DNA of 64,000 bases from Psettodes erumei (GCA_016785225.1 JAFBJZ010000915.1:1054001-1118000), one strand, 5' to 3'. Positions 49,293 through 62,512 are shown, counted from the stretch's first letter. The notes: generated by a model not told the origin, from the sequence alone. Translations and numbers: made by a program.

Positions 49293-51320
49293 CCACACAC
49301 CCAAGCCAGCGCATATTGCTTTGGTGTCACCAGATGATGTAACTGTAGCCACAGTCATGCAGGATGTTTGAAGAATGTGATTGCCGTTCAGATAGCTGTC
49401 TGGCCAGGCACTGAAAATTTGGCTGAGCACTCTCGGAAACGCCCTGGAATCAAAACAAAGTGGAAGTACATTTGAGAACGCTCATGATTTTCATTTAGGA
49501 AGGACAAGACTGTTTACATTTTTGAGATGGACTGTTGGGATGTTATCTCTCACAGAATGCAGCATTGTACTGTTTTTATCTTTTAGATTTTAATCAATTA
49601 TAATGTTATTATTTCTAATAATGTTATTTTTATTTTCAATGTTATTTTATTCAGTACCATGTAGCATTACGCTCCTCTCACTCTACATGAAGGGGAGTTT
49701 AGTCAGGAAGCTGGGCTGGCGATTTGCTCCAAAGGCCCAGTCCAACTGTAGACATGCAAATGTGATGATGTGGTTGACTGCATTTAGGAAGAGAACTCTT
49801 GCCTAGCTGTGACTGGTAGATTTGAACCATGGCTGAAAATCTTCCTGGGAGTTGCTCCTTTCTTGCTGTGATGAAATTTGTTCAGACAGAACATTTTGAA
49901 GGACTGACAATGGCATGAGTGTCATGATGACTACAGATTTGTTGTGCTTCCTCACCATTTCTAATAGCAAAAATTACATGCTTTTATTTTTTCCTTTTTT
50001 GAGTAAATAGTAATGAAACATAAAAAAACAAAATGGGCTAGCATTAGAGGGAAAAGCTACGACGGGCTGCCTAAAACAGAGACGGGATATAAACACAAAG
50101 AACATCTGGTTATTGTCAAGCATCTGGCCTATTTGCAGCATGTACACAATGCCACATGTTTTAATTAAGAAAAATGACAACGGAAGTAATTTTGCTTTTA
50201 AAGGCAATGAAAAAAGGGCATTGTCCAAGTAAAATCAGTTTGCCAGGATAATTGCCCCCTCACCCCTGTTATATGTGATCATGTTAGGAGAGAGAGACTA
50301 CTGGTGCTCTTCAAGCTCCATCTCAGTTGGAACAGGAAAGCTGCTGCATCATATCTACAGTGCAAGTCGTCTCCACTGCCACGCCAGTCAAACGCACACT
50401 GCCTATATGTGACATAGTACTATTCGTCGGAAACTCTCCTTGCACATAATCTCTGTGGCTGTCCTTTTTTCTACATGTACACTATGCTATGGTGTAATCA
50501 CCCAGTGCCAAACCGTAGTTAACCCAGGGATGCCTGTGCACCCAAAGGGTCCAACCTAAGTGGACAAAGAAGGGAGGCTGCTCAGCAGGTTTAGCTTCTC
50601 TTCAGTTCTGTCGTGAATGTCTTGCCCGGATGTCAAGGATGTATCTTTTTAGGTGACACAACTTTTGAGGGGCAAATCTGTTATTATGGACATGAACTTG
50701 ACAGATCCTCAGTTGTGCATTTCCGCACCTTGCTTCCTTGGGTACAGTTCCTTGGCTTGGCATCCAGTCCTTATTTCTTCTTATCTGTCAAGGACACAAC
50801 AAGATGACCTAGCACATTCAAATAGTCCACCCTGTGTTTCATTGCTGTAAAGCTGATTTCCTAACAGATAGTGAGATCATTTGAAATGATCAGCTGCACT
50901 TTAGCACACTGCTAGATAACATATACCTGTAGGACATGCTGAGGCTTGAGAAAGCTTTTGATAGACATTTCCTCAGTCAGCTAAGGAGAGTTGACTCAGG
51001 TCAGGGTCTCTGTCATCATTGTCTAAAGGTAAAACCCACAGAAGACAATTTAGCTAATTTCCTCCATAAACATTGATATCCTTGATTCCTCTCATGTCAA
51101 ACATGCAACTGAAATGGCAGGAAGTGGATTTATTGATCTGTTTCAACATTGCCATTGTGGGTGAAGGAGACAAATTGAGAGTGAGCTGACCTTTGACCTC
51201 AGCTCAACCTCACAGTATCGCCTGTGATGTAGGGTTGTGTGCTAAACCACTCTTGTGCCTTCTGATGTCCTTTTCTTAGTGTGGAATAAATAAAGTGCAT
51301 TCCTGACTAACTCATTTACT
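49293..51320 (+). other. tmcc1: Putative tmcc1 3' UTR
   Basis: About 2.0 kb of non-coding DNA follows the stop and reaches a doubled polyadenylation signal candidate. There is no splice signal or coding frame of note. No AATAAA appears earlier in this stretch, which supports a long 3' UTR ending near 51.3 kb. Confidence 0.5.
51285..51294 (+). terminator. tmcc1: Polyadenylation signal candidate AATAAATAAA
   Basis: Two overlapping AATAAA hexamers, the first I find downstream of the tmcc1 stop. T/G-rich sequence follows within 100-130 bp (around 51400-51420). This is the likely 3' end of tmcc1. Confidence 0.5.
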
Positions 51321-53442
51321 ATTGCTACTTGCAAATGTGACTCATTGTAATCAATCTCTCTTTTCCACCCCCCTCTGTTACGTGTGTCATGAATGCATTT
51401 TGTGGTCAAAGTTTGTTTTGGGGGGGGAAAAATCACCTTCCACATTCGGCGTGTGACCACTAGATGGAGATATTTCGCCTTGTATCCCTTTGATGTTTTT
51501 CCCATGGTTGTGAAAGGCTGTGTTCAGTTTGCGTGAATGGTCTTTTATCAGGAAGGTGGGGTTCTGAGCACAAGGAGGTGTCACTCCTTATCAGGAAGGA
51601 AACAGGGTGGAAGACCCCTTCAACATCAGTCTTAATGCCAAAAGCTGAGAGTTGTCCACCAGGGGCAAAATTTCATTATAAACACAGGAGAGACCACTTC
51701 TACCCTACTTAATTCATCCATTTCCCCTCTCGCGCACACACGTACCTACACTCAGCTTAATCCCGCTGAATGTCGGGTTTGATTGGGCAGCAACAAGCCG
51801 CAGCACTCAGTCACACCTCGCTGATGATATCTGATGCTGACAGCCCTGACCCACACCGAGCCTTATCCCTGCAGGACATCATGAACGCCCCCACACATGC
51901 ACGCACTTACACACAGTTGGGACTGTTCAGTCATTGTGTCGTGCAGTTGAGGGGAGGGGGTCATTATGTTGCACTTTATCAGTGCGCTTTCCTTCTTTTC
52001 TACTCTGTCAGATTTGATGCGCATGGCTGTGAGCCAAGGTAAACACGGGGCGCACTTATCTGCCCTTCTGAGAGCTGTGAGTAGTGACGGGGGGCGGTCG
52101 AGAGAGAAAGTGAGTTTTCCCCCAGAGGACTCCACAGTAAATAGGCACAAGCGATTGCGCACGATTTAGCATCAACTTTAATTATTGCATGTATTCAGAG
52201 ATAACACCTCTCGGGCTCGCCTGCAAACTGATTTATGCAGTGTCTAACACATTGGCGGCCGCTTTCCTAGTAGGGATCATTCATTTCTATTCAGAGTTGT
52301 GAGCATATGCGCACTCTATCCAGAGACAAGAAATTGCTAACCATATTCGTGCATTTCTGAGTGTGGGGCGCATGTGTTGTGCTTGAATATTTATGAGGCA
52401 AAGCGCGCAAGAATGCTATGTTGGATGGATGTGTATGTGGGAAAAACCGGAAAGGTGTGCTGATGTGCCCATCTGGTAGCACTTTCACGGTGCTTACCGT
52501 GCCGTATGTGCCCAAAACGCAACCCTCCGGATCTGCAGAACTAATCTGAGAGAGCCGAGGGACTGGAAGGGTGGGTGGGGGGCACAGGAGGTGGGACGAT
52601 GACCCATCATTAACCTCGAGAAGAGCGGAACCACGCAGGGGCGGAGATTCATCAAGTGGCCTTTTTTGGAAGGAAAAGAAGCTACACGGTCATTACAACT
52701 TCATATGGCACGATGAGTTCACATGACATGATAGTTGATTGATGAATTAATTCATTTTTACAAGTATTGTATTTGGATAAGAACTTTGAGAAGCAGATGG
52801 ACGAAAATGAAAAATGAAATTCAGGACAAAGTAGGTCTAATAAGTGATTAAGCTACATCTAATAAAAATACAATGATCGATCAGAGCTGACAGGTCGCTT
52901 TGATGGGAGGTGGCATTGCAGGGGGGGTGGGGTGGGGGCAGTGCCACTCCTCAATGAGTTGGCGCCCCTGTTCCTACTTAAATCCATATTTTACCTGCAT
53001 ATGTATTTCATTAATAAAGCAAAATAATTATTAATCGATTCTTGAATACGCCGGACAAAAAGGAGACTTTTGTGGTGACGAGTTAGGTCACCTTTGTGCG
53101 GGTGTGACATTGAACAGAAATAGCGCATCAGCAAGTCAGCATAAACTAGTCTGTTTGTCTCGAGTTGTCTATTGTTTAAAGATCGTGAAAATCTCAGCGA
53201 GGTATTGTGGCTCAGTGTGCCTCAGGGGAGAGGCTGTTGAGCCGCACAGTGGGCAGAGAGGGACAGAGGAGGCAGCCTGAAAAAAGGAAGCACGACTCGC
53301 TTATCGCGTCATTCTGGGTTTAGGCGTTGAGCAGGAAACAGCCTTTCCTCTCGGATTGTCGCAGTAGGAACAAACACACAATTTTGTCTTTGCTCAATGC
53401 ACCCCTCGGCACAGAATACGCGGAAGCCGGTCAGAAGGAAAA
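51321..53442 (+). promoter_or_regulatory. plxnd1: tmcc1-plxnd1 intergenic region and plxnd1 promoter/5' UTR
   Basis: This 2.1-kb gap must hold the plxnd1 promoter and leader. GC and CpG content rise from about 52.05 kb. G-rich runs lie at 52569-52583 and 52919-52938. No TATA box at a convincing distance is visible and the transcription start cannot be placed. The final 50 bp contain an upstream ATG (53397) opening a 54-codon frame that overlaps the plxnd1 start. No gene is present. Confidence 0.5.
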
Positions 53443-53561
53443 ATGCCTCCTTCGATAGAGATAGCTGTTCTGCTCCTCGGCGTCCTGGCTTTGGAGACGC
53501 GCCGGAGTGCCAGCGCGCTGCACATCCAACAGTCTTTCGCGTCTCCAAATCAGACCAATAA
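53397..53561 (+). other. Upstream ORF overlapping the plxnd1 start
   Basis: An ATG at 53397 (T at -3, weak context) opens 54 codons in the +1 frame relative to plxnd1 and stops at TAA 53559-53561, well inside the signal-peptide-coding region. If the mRNA leader includes it, ribosomes must leak past it to reach the better ATG at 53443 (A at -3). The encoded peptide has no known features. Confidence 0.4.
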
Positions 53562-54663
53562 CTTCGCGGTGGACCCGGTGTCCAGAAAGGTCTACCTGGC
53601 CACCGTCAACACGGTCTACCAACTGAACGGCACCTTGAACGTTGAGGTGGAGAAAAGGACCGGACCGGTGGAGGACAACCTGTTGTGCCATGCGCCACAG
53701 CTGCCCCAGGCTCCGTGCGAGCATCCCAAATCTCTCACTGACAACCACAACAAGCTCCTGAAGCTGGACCGAGAGCAAGGGGTCGTTGTGGTGTGTGGAT
53801 CGGTGTATCAGGGCTTCTGTGAGCTCCGAAAAATGGCAAATATTTCTGAGATAGCTGTAGAGTTCCCACCTCAGGGCGAGAAGACTGTTTTCCCCAGCAT
53901 GCTCAACATCGCCGCCAATCACCCGAACGCATCCACCGTCGGGCTCATCTTCAAGAGCCATGGGGGAAACACCCGGCTGCTTGTCGGGGCCACGTACACA
54001 GGGGCTGGTACCCAGTTTTTCCCCAAGAATCACAGCAAGGAGGACCTGCGCTTTGAAAACACTCCGGAGATCGCCATCCGCTCCTTGAACATCAAGGATT
54101 TATCCCGACTTTTCACCTACGACATTAACCCTTCAGAGGATAACGTGTTCAAGATCAAGCAGGAGGTTAAAACCAAAAACAAGCTGAACTTCGTCCACGC
54201 GTTTATCCAGAAGACCTATTCCTACATCGCCTTCAATAATGACGCGAAAACGGGCCACAAGGAGAGCCAGCCCAACAGCATCCTCGCCAGGATATGTCTG
54301 GATAACGAGAACCCCCGAAAACCCTCCGGCCCCGAGAGCAGGAAGCTCACGGAGTCTTACATCCAGATGCCCCTCCAGTGTGGATTTAACGGGAACATTT
54401 ACAACCGGCTGCTGTCCGTGTACCCGGCGGAGATCCAGACGAGCGCCGATCAGGGCTCGGAGCCGTACCTGTTTGGAGTGTTTTCCAAGGAGAGACAGAC
54501 GGACAGAAAGTCTGCACTATGCGCGTTCAAGTTCAGAGATATCGAGGAGGAGATCCGCCAAGGCCGCAGGAACTGCTCCAACTCTCCCAGCAGCGATGTT
54601 CAAGTGCTGGACAGCGTTATCCAGGGCTCCGGGGCAGCATGCATTCAGAAAGGAACCCTGGTG
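53443..54663 (+). CDS. plxnd1: plxnd1 exon 1: signal peptide and most of the sema domain
   Basis: Plexin-D1 is a single-pass receptor for class 3 semaphorins, notably Sema3E, in endothelial and neuronal guidance. This exon encodes residues 1-407. Residues 1-25 form a signal peptide (IAVLLLGVLAL core). The sema propeller starts with LHIQQSF and NFAVDPVSRKVYLATVNTVY. Family Cys pairs are visible in LLCHAP..PCEHP (82, 92) and VVCGSVYQGFCEL (118, 126). Sequons lie at N36, N62, N133, N162, N196 and N377. The exon ends ...ACIQKGTLV at donor GTATGG (54664); this gives exactly the human length before LQPEQLDC. A donor at 54661 would drop one codon. The ATG is the first of the frame and has A at -3. 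Intron retention would add 36 codons and stop at 54774. Confidence 0.95.
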
Positions 54664-56691
54664 GTATGGTCACACTCATCTCGTTTTTTCAGGCAGCATA
54701 AAATTGATAAATATAAAGTCAGTTTATATTATCTTGGCTTGAATCAATTATTTCATTTTAACGAGTGGAATTAGTCTAAAAGTCCAGAAAATTTACAGAA
54801 AACAATTGTGCGAAAAAAACCCCATTGTGATAGTTCCACTTTCAGGTTTCTACAAACACGACTCAGTATCTTGATGTGGCAGACCAACTTTCAAAAAGGA
54901 AACAACAAACATATTGACCTCCCCAATACATTTTACACCTTTCTAAAATGAAATGTTTTATCGTTTCATTAATGTGTTTGATTTTTCATCTATTCATTGT
55001 TTTGTGAACATGTTTAGATTCAAAATGGATAATCACCATTGTGCAAAGCCCTGAGATGAAGAAAAGTGGAGCGTTTTATTATTTAAAAACACTTTTAAAA
55101 TACTTTTTACAGCTGCAATCCAGTCACAATACTTGAATGCCTAAATATATTTGGAAATAAAAGCCCTGCTTCTCAGTCTAATTTATGACACCCCCTCCCC
55201 CAAAAAACCTTACTGATAAATGTTATATCTAGCTGACAGTCTCCGTATATGCTTAGAAGCAGTTATCCTCTTTAGTCCAGAGGCTGAAGATGTGGGGAGA
55301 GGATCTCTCATGTCACGAGTAGAGGTCATGGTAGTTGGAAAGATGCTCCAGACACACACTGGGGGTTGTGGGAAGGGTGAGACTCCTCTTACACTCAGCA
55401 GCTCCCTGTCTTATCAAATATGAAGACAGGGGTCAATAGTTTATAGTGTTTTACTGTCAAACCTCAGTCATCTTTATTTGAGTGCTGCTAACTATAACTC
55501 AGCCACAAATTTAGCACAATATCAGTGAATAAATAGCATCTTTGTCATAAACACATGGGAAGTTAACATGTTTTTAACACAAGCTCATACCTTATAGTAA
55601 TCCTCATGGGCTATACACTAACTAACTGGTATACAGTAACTGGTTTTAATGTTGTGACAGATTGTTGTATATTCATGGCCTGTTGTGAAAGAGTTCCTTC
55701 TGAACCATCACTAACGTGATGTGACATAATTTCAATTATTTTCCATGGATTAATGGCTTGACTAAGTTGAAAAAATCCATGCATTTGAACTCCTTCTGTT
55801 TTCTGTCTATATGGATGGTGTCTTATAAAGCAAGGAAAGCTTTGCACAGTTTCATAGGAATGCAGTGAAATTCCAGCTTTTCATTGTGGTGCTTTTGACT
55901 GACGGAGCTGGGGTCAAAGGAGGCTGTCCCGCGACCACTGTGCTGTCAGGTCAGAAAGTTGCCCTCCTCGCTGGCACTGCCTTGTTGCCTGTGGCCCCTG
56001 GGCCACTGCTCCCGTGACCAGTTTTCTGAATACCATCTCTACTGGCTCACAGGCCTTCCAGAGATAGACAACTGCTCAGTTCAAAGTGGATTAAAGTGGA
56101 TTTTTTAGTCTTGCTGTTATACAACCTACTTAACCCACGGAATAAAGTTCCTCTTTCTTTAGTTTTGTATTTTTGTTGCCATGACCACTGAAATGTGATC
56201 TTTTTTGTAGTCACCAGTCTGAAGGCCAGCACTGAGGGAAAGCCAGACACAATTTATGATAAGAGAGACAAGGCCGGGAGTAGAAGGGCCCGTGGGAAAC
56301 GACTCTACAAATATCCACTGTGCTTAATTCTTTTTTTTTTTTTGCCTCTGCACTCTAAAATATTCAGAGAATTCTCAATAGATCATGGTGTTCATCCAAG
56401 CGTGGCACTAATGTTTTATCATTGCCTGCTGGGGATTTGACAAAAGCAGAGTCTTATGAGTGTTGAAGACCCTTGTAAGCCCTTTTCAAGTATTCACAGA
56501 GATGTCTAAAAAGTGATTTAGAAGAATGAGCAGCACCGTTGTGATAGCTACCATCATTTCTTGTTTTCCACTTCACTTTCATCACACAGCTTTGTTCTCT
56601 CCTGTTTGCTAATCTTTATGGCATGCTTCCATATGAAAGCTGATGAGAACTGATCTTTCTCTCTCTCTCTCTCCTTTTTTCTGCATTTTAG
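54664..56691 (+). other. plxnd1: plxnd1 intron 1
   Basis: 2.0 kb, AT-rich, with no exon or notable repeat. A T13 run lies at 56331-56343 and a CT-rich tract precedes the acceptor. Confidence 0.9.
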
Positions 56692-56868
56692 CTGCAGCCA
56701 GAGCAGCTGGACTGTGGTGCAGCCCACCTGCAGCACCCTCTGGCTCTACGGAGGCCCCTGAGGTCCATTCCACTTTTTGAATACCCAGGCCTTAGTTCAG
56801 TCTCCGTGGACAATGTACACAACCACACTGTGGTTTTTCTGGGTACGAGTAATGGACGACTTCGTAAG
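56692..56868 (+). CDS. plxnd1: plxnd1 exon 2: sema domain continuation
   Basis: This exon is 59 codons, phase 0 at both ends, between TGCATTTTAG and GTGAGA. It encodes residues 408-466, starting LQPEQLDCGAAHLQHPLALR; human plexin-D1 has the same LQPEQLDCGAAHLQHPL. It ends HTVVFLGTSNGRLRK, a typical blade-7 strand of plexin sema domains. A sequon lies at N451. Confidence 0.95.
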
Positions 56869-59771
56869 GTGAGACACTTGAATTAATGAACACACACACA
56901 CATACACACACACAATCTGTGCTTCTACAGTGACTGAACAAAGAATGAAACTTTTCTAAACTAACGTCTTGCAGTTGCAACACACAATGGTCACCGCAGA
57001 AAGGAGTGAGAATTTTAATGAGATCAAGCCCCTGAGCTTGGAAAAACTATAACAGTAACAGTGACGTGGTGAAGCTCTGATGTGGCTGAGTCTTTTAATA
57101 AACCAGGTGTGTGATGAAACGCTCCGGCATAGCGAGCAGGAATGCTCTGCTTCAATATGATAGGCTCCCAGTACTGTCACCACCCAACCCCCCTCGCTCC
57201 ATTTGTCCATGACCCATCCTGGCCTATTTAGTAGTCCTAATCATGTGCTCCAGTGTTTCTTAGAATTGGTTATTGTGTGAGAGATCACCAGAAGGCTGTT
57301 TAACAAGCCCGGCTGACGACGTATGACTCAGTCCTGCCGTGCGTTGGTCTGCGACCTCAGCTCTCGAACATCTGTAGTAGGTCCGTCTTGTGAAAACCTT
57401 TCCCATCTAATTAGCAGCATTCCTTAATTTTGTCTCAGCCACATTCCTAGTCACCCCTGACTGGGCTTGCTAAGCAGCGGCCTGCCTGCAAGCGCCACAA
57501 GCTTCTTCCCAGCGGTTTGCGGGAACAACATAAACTGACTCTGAAAGCTTTCTGACCCTATTGTTTTTGCATTAGCCTGGTATGTTTTACGACATTAAAA
57601 CCATTCGGCTACAGGCTTTTATGTTTTGGGCCCCACTAAAAGAGCTCCTTGTTTTCCTCCCCCGAAGAAGGTACTGCTTTAGCCCCAGCTGAGCATGCAG
57701 TAAATTGTTTTTTTGGATGGTTTATACCGGGTGTGCAACACTGGTTGGGGTGGTGTAAGCAACTGTGTGTATCAGTGTGTTTGTGTTTGTCTGTTTGCTT
57801 GATTGCAGGTTTGACTGTGTTTTTAGGTGTTTGACTTTGTCTGTAGGCCAGTGCAAGTAGTTTAGTGATTTCATGTGTTTACTCAAATGAATGCACACCC
57901 TGTGATTATGTGCTATATGTGTGATCTGTCAGCATGTGTGTGTGTGTGTGTGTGTGTGTGTCTCTCAGCCTTGTCATACAGTATAAGAAGTGTGGTTGTT
58001 CTCTGACCTTGACTAACAACATGCTCTGTGCGTTTGAGCTTTATTTGTCTGTCTTTGTTTGTGCATAAATCTGTGTGTGTTTGGCAGCATCTGTGAGTGC
58101 GTATGTGTTTCTGCTTCTGTGTGTGTGTGCCCTGAGGATAGAGCTGTTACAGAGGTTAATGGTGCTGTTAGTGTGTGTAATGTGATTCTGACTGTGAGTT
58201 TGGCTCAGACTAAACACGGGGGAACAGTGGTTGAGATTAAGTTAGGCCTCTTTTACTGTCTTTGAGAGAGCCCTCAGTGAAGTAATTTGTAATTACATGC
58301 ATTTTTTTAATGAAGTCTCTCCCTCCCGATTACAGCTGACTTCCATTTTCTGCCTCTCGCAGTGTCCGCCTTTATCTCACTCACTCTCATCCAATTTCGC
58401 CCCCTCGGCCTGTCCTCCCCTCCACTCCGCAGTTCATCGCTTCATTGTCCCCCCTCTTCTACTCACCCTCAAATATAAAAGGCTCTTTGATTCATTTGGC
58501 AAACAAACACACTTTATCTCTTTCTCGCTTTCCTGCCCCACCCCCATCTGTCTTTATTCTCTCTCCTTTACAGCCAGGTACACATCGACACGACCACACA
58601 CACGACCACTCGACCACACACACATACACACACACACATAGAGAATGAGCACACGGCAGCTGAGCACTCCTTGGTTGAATAGGGTCTTTCATCTGCAGGC
58701 AGATAGACGGAGAATAGAGTCAGAGTGACCTGCCAGTACAGCAGGTGTTCTGTTGGTTGACCTGGTGGCGCACTGTGCCACTGCTCTCCTCTCTGCTCCC
58801 TGTCCAGGTGTGTGGGCTGCTGTTTACTCACTCCTCACCATGCCACTCTGCTTAGGTGTTTGCAGTCACTGGGGTTTGGGGTGAAGACATAGCACAGCTG
58901 CATACTATCTCTGAGGCAGAAGAGTGTGCGTATTTGTGTATGTGTATGTGTCTGTGTTTGTGGATGGGTGGGTGGTGTTACAAAAAACAACAGTGATATT
59001 TGGAGGCTGAGATAATGCCTCTCATCGCAAGCCAATGGTTTCCTAAGCTTCTGTCTGCTCTGGTTTAACAGTAACCAGCACGCCTCAGTGGGTGGTGACG
59101 ATTTTGCCTTGTGAGTGTATGCGTGTGCTCATGTGACTGTGTGTTTGTGTGTTCAGCGGATGGAGGAGTGACACAGTCTGTGCTCGTGTCCAGATGCTGG
59201 TCAGTTTGCCAGTTCCTCAGTATGACAGGATGTCTCTGTTGAAGGGAGACCTGACAAATCACAGAAATAAGAGACTATCTGCGTGACCGGAAGTCCCACT
59301 CTGCACAGTTTGTTTTTCTACGCAGCTCTGCGTTTGTGCGTCTGTGTGTGCATATGTTTGTGCGTATGTGAGGACATGTCAACCGTTTTATTATCTTGAG
59401 TTCTGCATAGACAAATCACTGTTTGGAGGAACAAGATTTGGCAAACTTCTTGAACAAAGGACTATCTAAAATGTATTTGAAGTTTGAGCATGTAAACAAT
59501 ACATAAAAAATAAATACACTTAGAGTGCACTGAAATAAATTAAAAATACACTAAATCTAGCAGCTATATTGAGCAGCTGCTTGATTAACTGAAAAGGACT
59601 GCAGTGTTATATTGAGTAATTCTCAATATTTGAGAAATTCTTCTGCGTGAATGTGAAGAAAGAGGTTGCTCTGTTGACTTTTTCCAAGTTGAATTAACCC
59701 TGAGAACATATTTATTCTGCATCTGTTGCACAGCTGCAATCCAACATGTGTCCTCTTGCTCTTTTTCACAG
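56869..59771 (+). other. plxnd1: plxnd1 intron 2
   Basis: 2.9 kb without a coding exon. It contains (TG)n at 57935-57961, CA-rich sequence at 58594-58640 and many imperfect TG stretches. An ATTA-containing patch at 57,407-57,440 could be conserved non-coding DNA, but support is slight. Confidence 0.85.
57935..57961. repeat. (TG)n microsatellite
   Basis: Uninterrupted TG in plxnd1 intron 2. Confidence 0.95.
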
Positions 59772-59903
59772 CTGACCCTCCTGGCGAACATGACCTTGGC
59801 CAATCAGTGGACACTGAAGCTACCGGCCGGCGAAGCAGTCCACCACATCATGACCTTTGACCCCAACGACAGGAACTTCCTTTATCTCATGACCTCTCAC
59901 CAT
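59772..59903 (+). CDS. plxnd1: plxnd1 exon 3: end of the sema domain
   Basis: This exon is 44 codons, phase 0 at both ends, between TTTTTCACAG and GTAAGA. It encodes residues 467-510. The block AVHHIMTFDPNDRNFLYLMT corresponds to human PVHHVMQFDPADSGYLYLMT. A sequon lies at N472. It closes the propeller before the PSI domain. Confidence 0.95.
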
Positions 59904-61081
59904 GTAAGAATGTGAAAATGAGGCTTCACTCTCCACCTCTGTCATTGATTTATTCTTGTCAACACAAAGAAAGATCATAATGGCCACAATCATCTCACAT
60001 CTTGTGTATCCTCCTGAATTTAGTTGAACACTTGTATATACAGCATGTGGCAAAGAAAACCATGTGCATAGATCTTCAGTATCTTCAGTGTGCCTTTCCA
60101 AACCAGTATGTTTTGCAACAGTTGTGCTTATGACAGGATGTGGCTATATCTCTGTGAAGAGAAAATTCACCTGTTTGTTAGTTGGCTGTGGTGTTTCCTG
60201 CCCAAGAAGCCAAGAACTCATGGTGTGATATGTACACTGATACAAGATAAAACTCTTTTCAGACACTAACATGGCAATCACGAGGATCCGTAGCATATTG
60301 GAATACAACATGTACCATTATTAGTATTCCTGTCCAGTAAGATTTTCATTAAATCAGAACACATCTTTGATGCTTGATCATATTTGAGCAATCACCTTTA
60401 AATGTATACATCCCATGATATATACATATATTTTATATAGTACTGTTTATTGGTTCAGTCATTCAAGCATTTATCTACAATCTGAGATTGTCTGGCAGCA
60501 CTGTTAACAGATACACTATTTGCTCTTCTGTTGTATTTCTGACACAATATGTGCTCAGCGAGTGTTTGCTGGATTGTGGAGCATGCAGTAGTAACTTACA
60601 GCTACTACCAGTAAAGTGTGTCACCAAATTAACCACAGCTAAAACCCCATACACCAGCACCACCTAAGCCTGTTCATTGTAGTTTTAAGATAAGTGTTAT
60701 ATATTTTTCATAAATAATATTTTTTATGTATTTATCAATAACTATGACTCCTCTTGTGGCTACTCATATGTGGTACTGATGTATCAACAGAAAGTTATAT
60801 GTCTTCATAGGAGAAGTTGGAATTGTTTGCTTGGTCTAAAACCTCAAAATATTAAATTTACAACATGGACCACAGCAGTCAATTTGACCTTTCTATAAGC
60901 TGGAGCAAGTGAATGTGAAAAACAATTTTCCTCCATAAATAACTTGATTTTTAAATGTATTGCATTGATTTTCTGTCAGTTGTTTCAGCACAAGCTTCGT
61001 CTGATACAGCCTACCTTCTTAAAGGGTGTTTTTAACTTGTGTGTTTTTGTCTGTATCTCATCTCTGTGCTGTGGCATGCAG
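59904..61081 (+). other. plxnd1: plxnd1 intron 3
   Basis: 1.2 kb of AT-rich DNA without a recognisable element. Confidence 0.9.
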
Positions 61082-61182
61082 ATGCTGAGGGTTAAAGTGG
61101 CAGAATGTGACCAGTGGAAAACCTGCAGTGACTGTTTAGTATCAAGCGATGCCCACTGTGGTTGGTGTGCTCTGGAGAACAG
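61082..61182 (+). CDS. plxnd1: plxnd1 exon 4: start of the first PSI domain
   Basis: This exon is 101 nt, entering in phase 0 after GGCATGCAG and leaving in phase 2 at GTAAAA. It encodes residues 511-543 and two bases of the next codon (Arg in human). MLRVKVAEC matches human MARVKVAAC. C519, C525, C528, C536 and C539 form the PSI signature, with CGWC at 536-539 intact. This is the last plxnd1 exon in the window. Confidence 0.95.
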
Positions 61183-62512
61183 GTAAAAACACACAGTTTT
61201 TGTTTCCCTATCTCAATCTATCCAATTACCTGTCTTACTCTGACTTGTCCCTCTCAGCCTCTCTTTATTGGCAGCCTCTACTCTGCCAATAAAACATAAT
61301 TCAATCAAACTATCATATGTTGTGGTGTCACGCAAATGCCACATGCTTTTTGACGTAATCTGCTGAGAAAATATGAACACAGTTGCTTTTGCTGTCTGTA
61401 ATGAAACAGCTGGAGCTGTTTACGTGAGTGATTGACTTATGTTATTGCTCAATTTGAAGCAATAAAAGATCGGATTGATGGCATAATAAAGGGATTTCAG
61501 CTTGTCATTTTGATACTTTAAGCGTTTGAATAAATGAAACGACTGCGGCTCGTTTGGTTGGTTGGTTGGTTTTCATCATCTTAACTCTCAGCTTCAAAAT
61601 GTCGCCCGGCTGAATGAGTCTTGGCAGTAATATAGTATGTTTTTTTTCGGTTGGGAGCCTGTTTTTGGATTGAGCAGAACTGATTTGCTTTTTCATTAGG
61701 CCTCAGACGCGGGGGTAACATCATTGTTTGGAGCGGTCTCAGGGTTCTCTTGTAGTTTAGGGGAGAGAGCGTTGGGCTGGGAGTGCCCAGCAAGGAGTGA
61801 CTTGGCTGAAGTGTTACTGTGAGCCAGCGAGAGCACACTGTGATTAATGTGGCTCTGTCAGGACTGGCTCTGTGCTCACTGGCTTTCATATGTGTGTTGA
61901 TGAGCTGTGTTTGTATGTGTGTGTTGTTTGTCTGCGTCTTTGTGTGTGTGTGCGTGCATGTGTGTCTGTGTGAGATGGTTGGTTGCTTGGTGATTATAAA
62001 GCAGATCAGACGAGATAGTGAATTTTGTGATGAGCTGTGCTGCAGCTCTGGCATTGCCAGGGGCCATTCAGAGCTGGAAGAGTGGAACTGATGAGAGTTG
62101 CGTGCTTGTGTGTCTCTATGTGTGTACGTGTGGTCAGACTGTCTCGCTGTCATCTCCCTGTCTCTTCTCCTTATTTATCTATGTGTCGTCTCTTTATCCC
62201 AGTCCCTTTCTCGCTTCACTGCATTTTCTTTACCCTTGTGATTCTCTCTCTGTCTTTGCCTTCTCTTTTTTTGCTTTCCTGCCCTCCTATTTTCCAGCAG
62301 CTTTCTGAATTTAGCTATCCAGCTCCCAACCTCCCTCTCTGTCTCCCTATTCCTCCTCTCCTCTTCCCCCAGTACCCTTGTCCTCCTCTCTATCCCTCTA
62401 CAAAGGAGCGTTGATTGTGATGATGGTGGTGGGAGGGAGAGCGCACACTGGTTCTTTTGACAAGGAAATGTCAAAGTGTGTAAGCCTGTGTTGAAGCATC
62501 AGCGTGAGTGTT

